Assembly: GCA_902572065.1 (NCBI GenBank) | Contig: CACGEL010000032.1 | Coordinates: 1-7,799 of the forward strand | DNA length: 7,799 bases | Direction of reading: 5' to 3' | From: an uncultured Prochlorococcus sp. | GTDB taxonomy: Bacteria > Cyanobacteriota > Cyanobacteriia > PCC-6307 > Cyanobiaceae | Shown here: positions 6,838 through 7,799 of the stretch, in pieces | Position numbering within the stretch: the first letter of the stretch is position 1 | Layout of the letters: each line of letters begins with the position of its first letter | The notes under the pieces: generated by a model | What the model saw: only the letters and a program-made list of their open reading frames with translations | Database searches by the model: none | Told to the model about the DNA's origin: nothing | Made by a program: the position numbers and the translations under genes

Positions 6838-7799
6838 ATGAAGAGATATAAAGTTGTTCTACTTTCTGGAGATGGTATAGGCCCAGAAATATCAAAAGTT
6901 TCATTAAACATATTAAAAAGATTATCTCAGAAATATGATTTTGATATTGAGATTAAAGAAGAAGATTTTGGTGGAATAGCTTATGAAAAGCATAATGATC
7001 CAGCACCTAAAGAAACACTAGATCAATGTAAAGCTTGTGATGCAGTACTTTTGGCTTGTGTAGGTGATGTGAAATACGATAATTTGCCAAGAGAATTAAG
7101 ACCAGAAAGTGGTTTACTTAAATTAAGATCTGCATTGAAATTATTCGCTAATATAAGACCAGTAAAGATAAGAAGATCCCTTCTTGACTCAAGTTCCTTA
7201 AAAAAAGAAATCATTGAAAATGTAGATCTAATTGTAGTAAGAGAATTAATTGGTGGAATATATTTTGGACAGCCTAGAGGACAAATTACTAACACTAAAG
7301 TTAAAAAAGCCTTCAACACAATGCTTTATGACTCAAATGAAATAGAGAGGATTACAGAAGTTGCGATTAAAATAGCAAATCAAAGAAGTAAAAAAATATG
7401 TTCAGTAGATAAATCAAACGTACTTGAAGTAAGTCAATTATGGAGAGATACTGTTCTAGAAGTAACTTCAAAAGATAAAGATATAGATTTAAGTAATATG
7501 TATGTTGATAATGCCGCCATGCAACTCGTAAAGGATCCAAGCCAATTCGACGTAATTCTAACTAGCAATTTATTCGGTGATATTTTAAGTGACTTAGCTG
7601 CCATGATAACTGGCTCTATTGGAATGCTACCTTCAGCATCTTTAAGTAATTCAGGACCTGGGGTCTTTGAACCAGTTCATGGTTCTGCTCCTGACATAGC
7701 TGGTAAAAATATTGCTAATCCCATTGCTATGGCTTTATCAACAGCAATGATGCTTAAAATTAGCCTAAATGAGTCAGAGGCTGCAAATGATATAGAAAT
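6838..7799 (+). CDS. leuB: 3-isopropylmalate dehydrogenase (leucine synthesis), 3' truncated
   Basis: The frame is open from the ATG at 6838 to the right edge, giving 320 full codons of a protein that is usually about 357 residues; roughly 35-40 residues are missing. LeuB oxidises and decarboxylates 3-isopropylmalate with NAD+ in the leucine pathway. Visible motifs: GDGIGPEI (11-18), the substrate arginines R97 and R107 (LRSALKLFANIRPVK), R135 in VVRELIGGIYFG, the catalytic tyrosine Y164 (AFNTMLYD), K192 in SVDKSNVLE, the metal-binding acids D224 (YVDNAAM), D248 and D252 (NLFGDILSDLAAMITG), and the NAD-binding loop EPVHGSAPDIAGKNIANP (278-295). EPVHGSAPDIAGK marks NAD use and separates it from isocitrate dehydrogenase. 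The start lies 28 bases after lpxD; no Shine-Dalgarno is seen. Confidence 0.96.
   Translation, partial: MKRYKVVLLSGDGIGPEISKVSLNILKRLSQKYDFDIEIKEEDFGGIAYEKHNDPAPKETLDQCKACDAVLLACVGDVKYDNLPRELRPESGLLKLRSALKLFANIRPVKIRRSLLDSSSLKKEIIENVDLIVVRELIGGIYFGQPRGQITNTKVKKAFNTMLYDSNEIERITEVAIKIANQRSKKICSVDKSNVLEVSQLWRDTVLEVTSKDKDIDLSNMYVDNAAMQLVKDPSQFDVILTSNLFGDILSDLAAMITGSIGMLPSASLSNSGPGVFEPVHGSAPDIAGKNIANPIAMALSTAMMLKISLNESEAANDIE

Noticed and set aside
6554..7319. Minus-strand open frames at 6554-6802 and 7023-7319
   Set aside because: Both are antisense to well-recognised lpxD and leuB sequence and show no independent family signal.
1..7799. Mobile element, CRISPR array, tRNA or defence system
   Set aside because: No transposase or integrase, no regularly spaced repeats, no tRNA-like cloverleaf and no defence-type domain were seen; the genes are chromosomal core-type genes.

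Overview
The window looks like a piece of a Prochlorococcus chromosome, most likely a low-GC, high-light-type strain. The base composition is strongly AT-rich, including third codon positions, and the genes are short and tightly packed. Several genes are known mainly from cyanobacteria: a DUF3685-like C-terminus, a thioredoxin-like thylakoid/lumen protein without cysteines, a membrane-anchored F420:gamma-glutamyl-ligase-like protein, and a DUF3727 protein. The organism call rests on composition and gene content read by eye, not on a database match.

Layout: every gene is on the + strand, and no gap is longer than about 33 bases. In order: (1) the 3' end of a DUF3685-like gene cut by the left edge; (2) an exported thioredoxin-fold protein that has lost both redox cysteines; (3) a membrane-anchored protein with a coenzyme F420:L-glutamate ligase-like C-terminal domain; (4) a two-lobed GNAT-like acetyltransferase; (5) ruvX/yqgF, starting on GTG and overlapping gene 4; (6) a very acidic DUF3727 protein; (7) a YqeG/Gep4-type HAD phosphatase; (8) proB, overlapping gene 7; (9) lpxD; (10) leuB, cut by the right edge. 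No stretch above 300 bases lacks a gene. I see no tRNA, rRNA, mobile element, CRISPR array or strong intrinsic terminator.

How the genes work together: the spacing (a 0-nt junction, two 4-nt overlaps, and gaps of 4 to 33 nt) suggests one or a few long co-transcribed units. The left half carries envelope or thylakoid proteins of unknown or poorly defined role. The right half carries housekeeping metabolism: proline (proB), lipid A (lpxD), leucine (leuB), and probably phosphatidylglycerol synthesis (the YqeG phosphatase). No shared pathway unites them. The tight packing fits genome streamlining better than a dedicated functional cluster.

I do not see a clear undescribed defence or mobile system. 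The points most worth following are the ligase-like protein in a lineage not known to make F420, the cysteine-free thioredoxin fold, the internal duplication in the DUF3727 protein, the YqeG enzyme as a candidate phosphatidylglycerophosphate phosphatase, and two unusually perfect inverted repeats inside the ligase-like gene.
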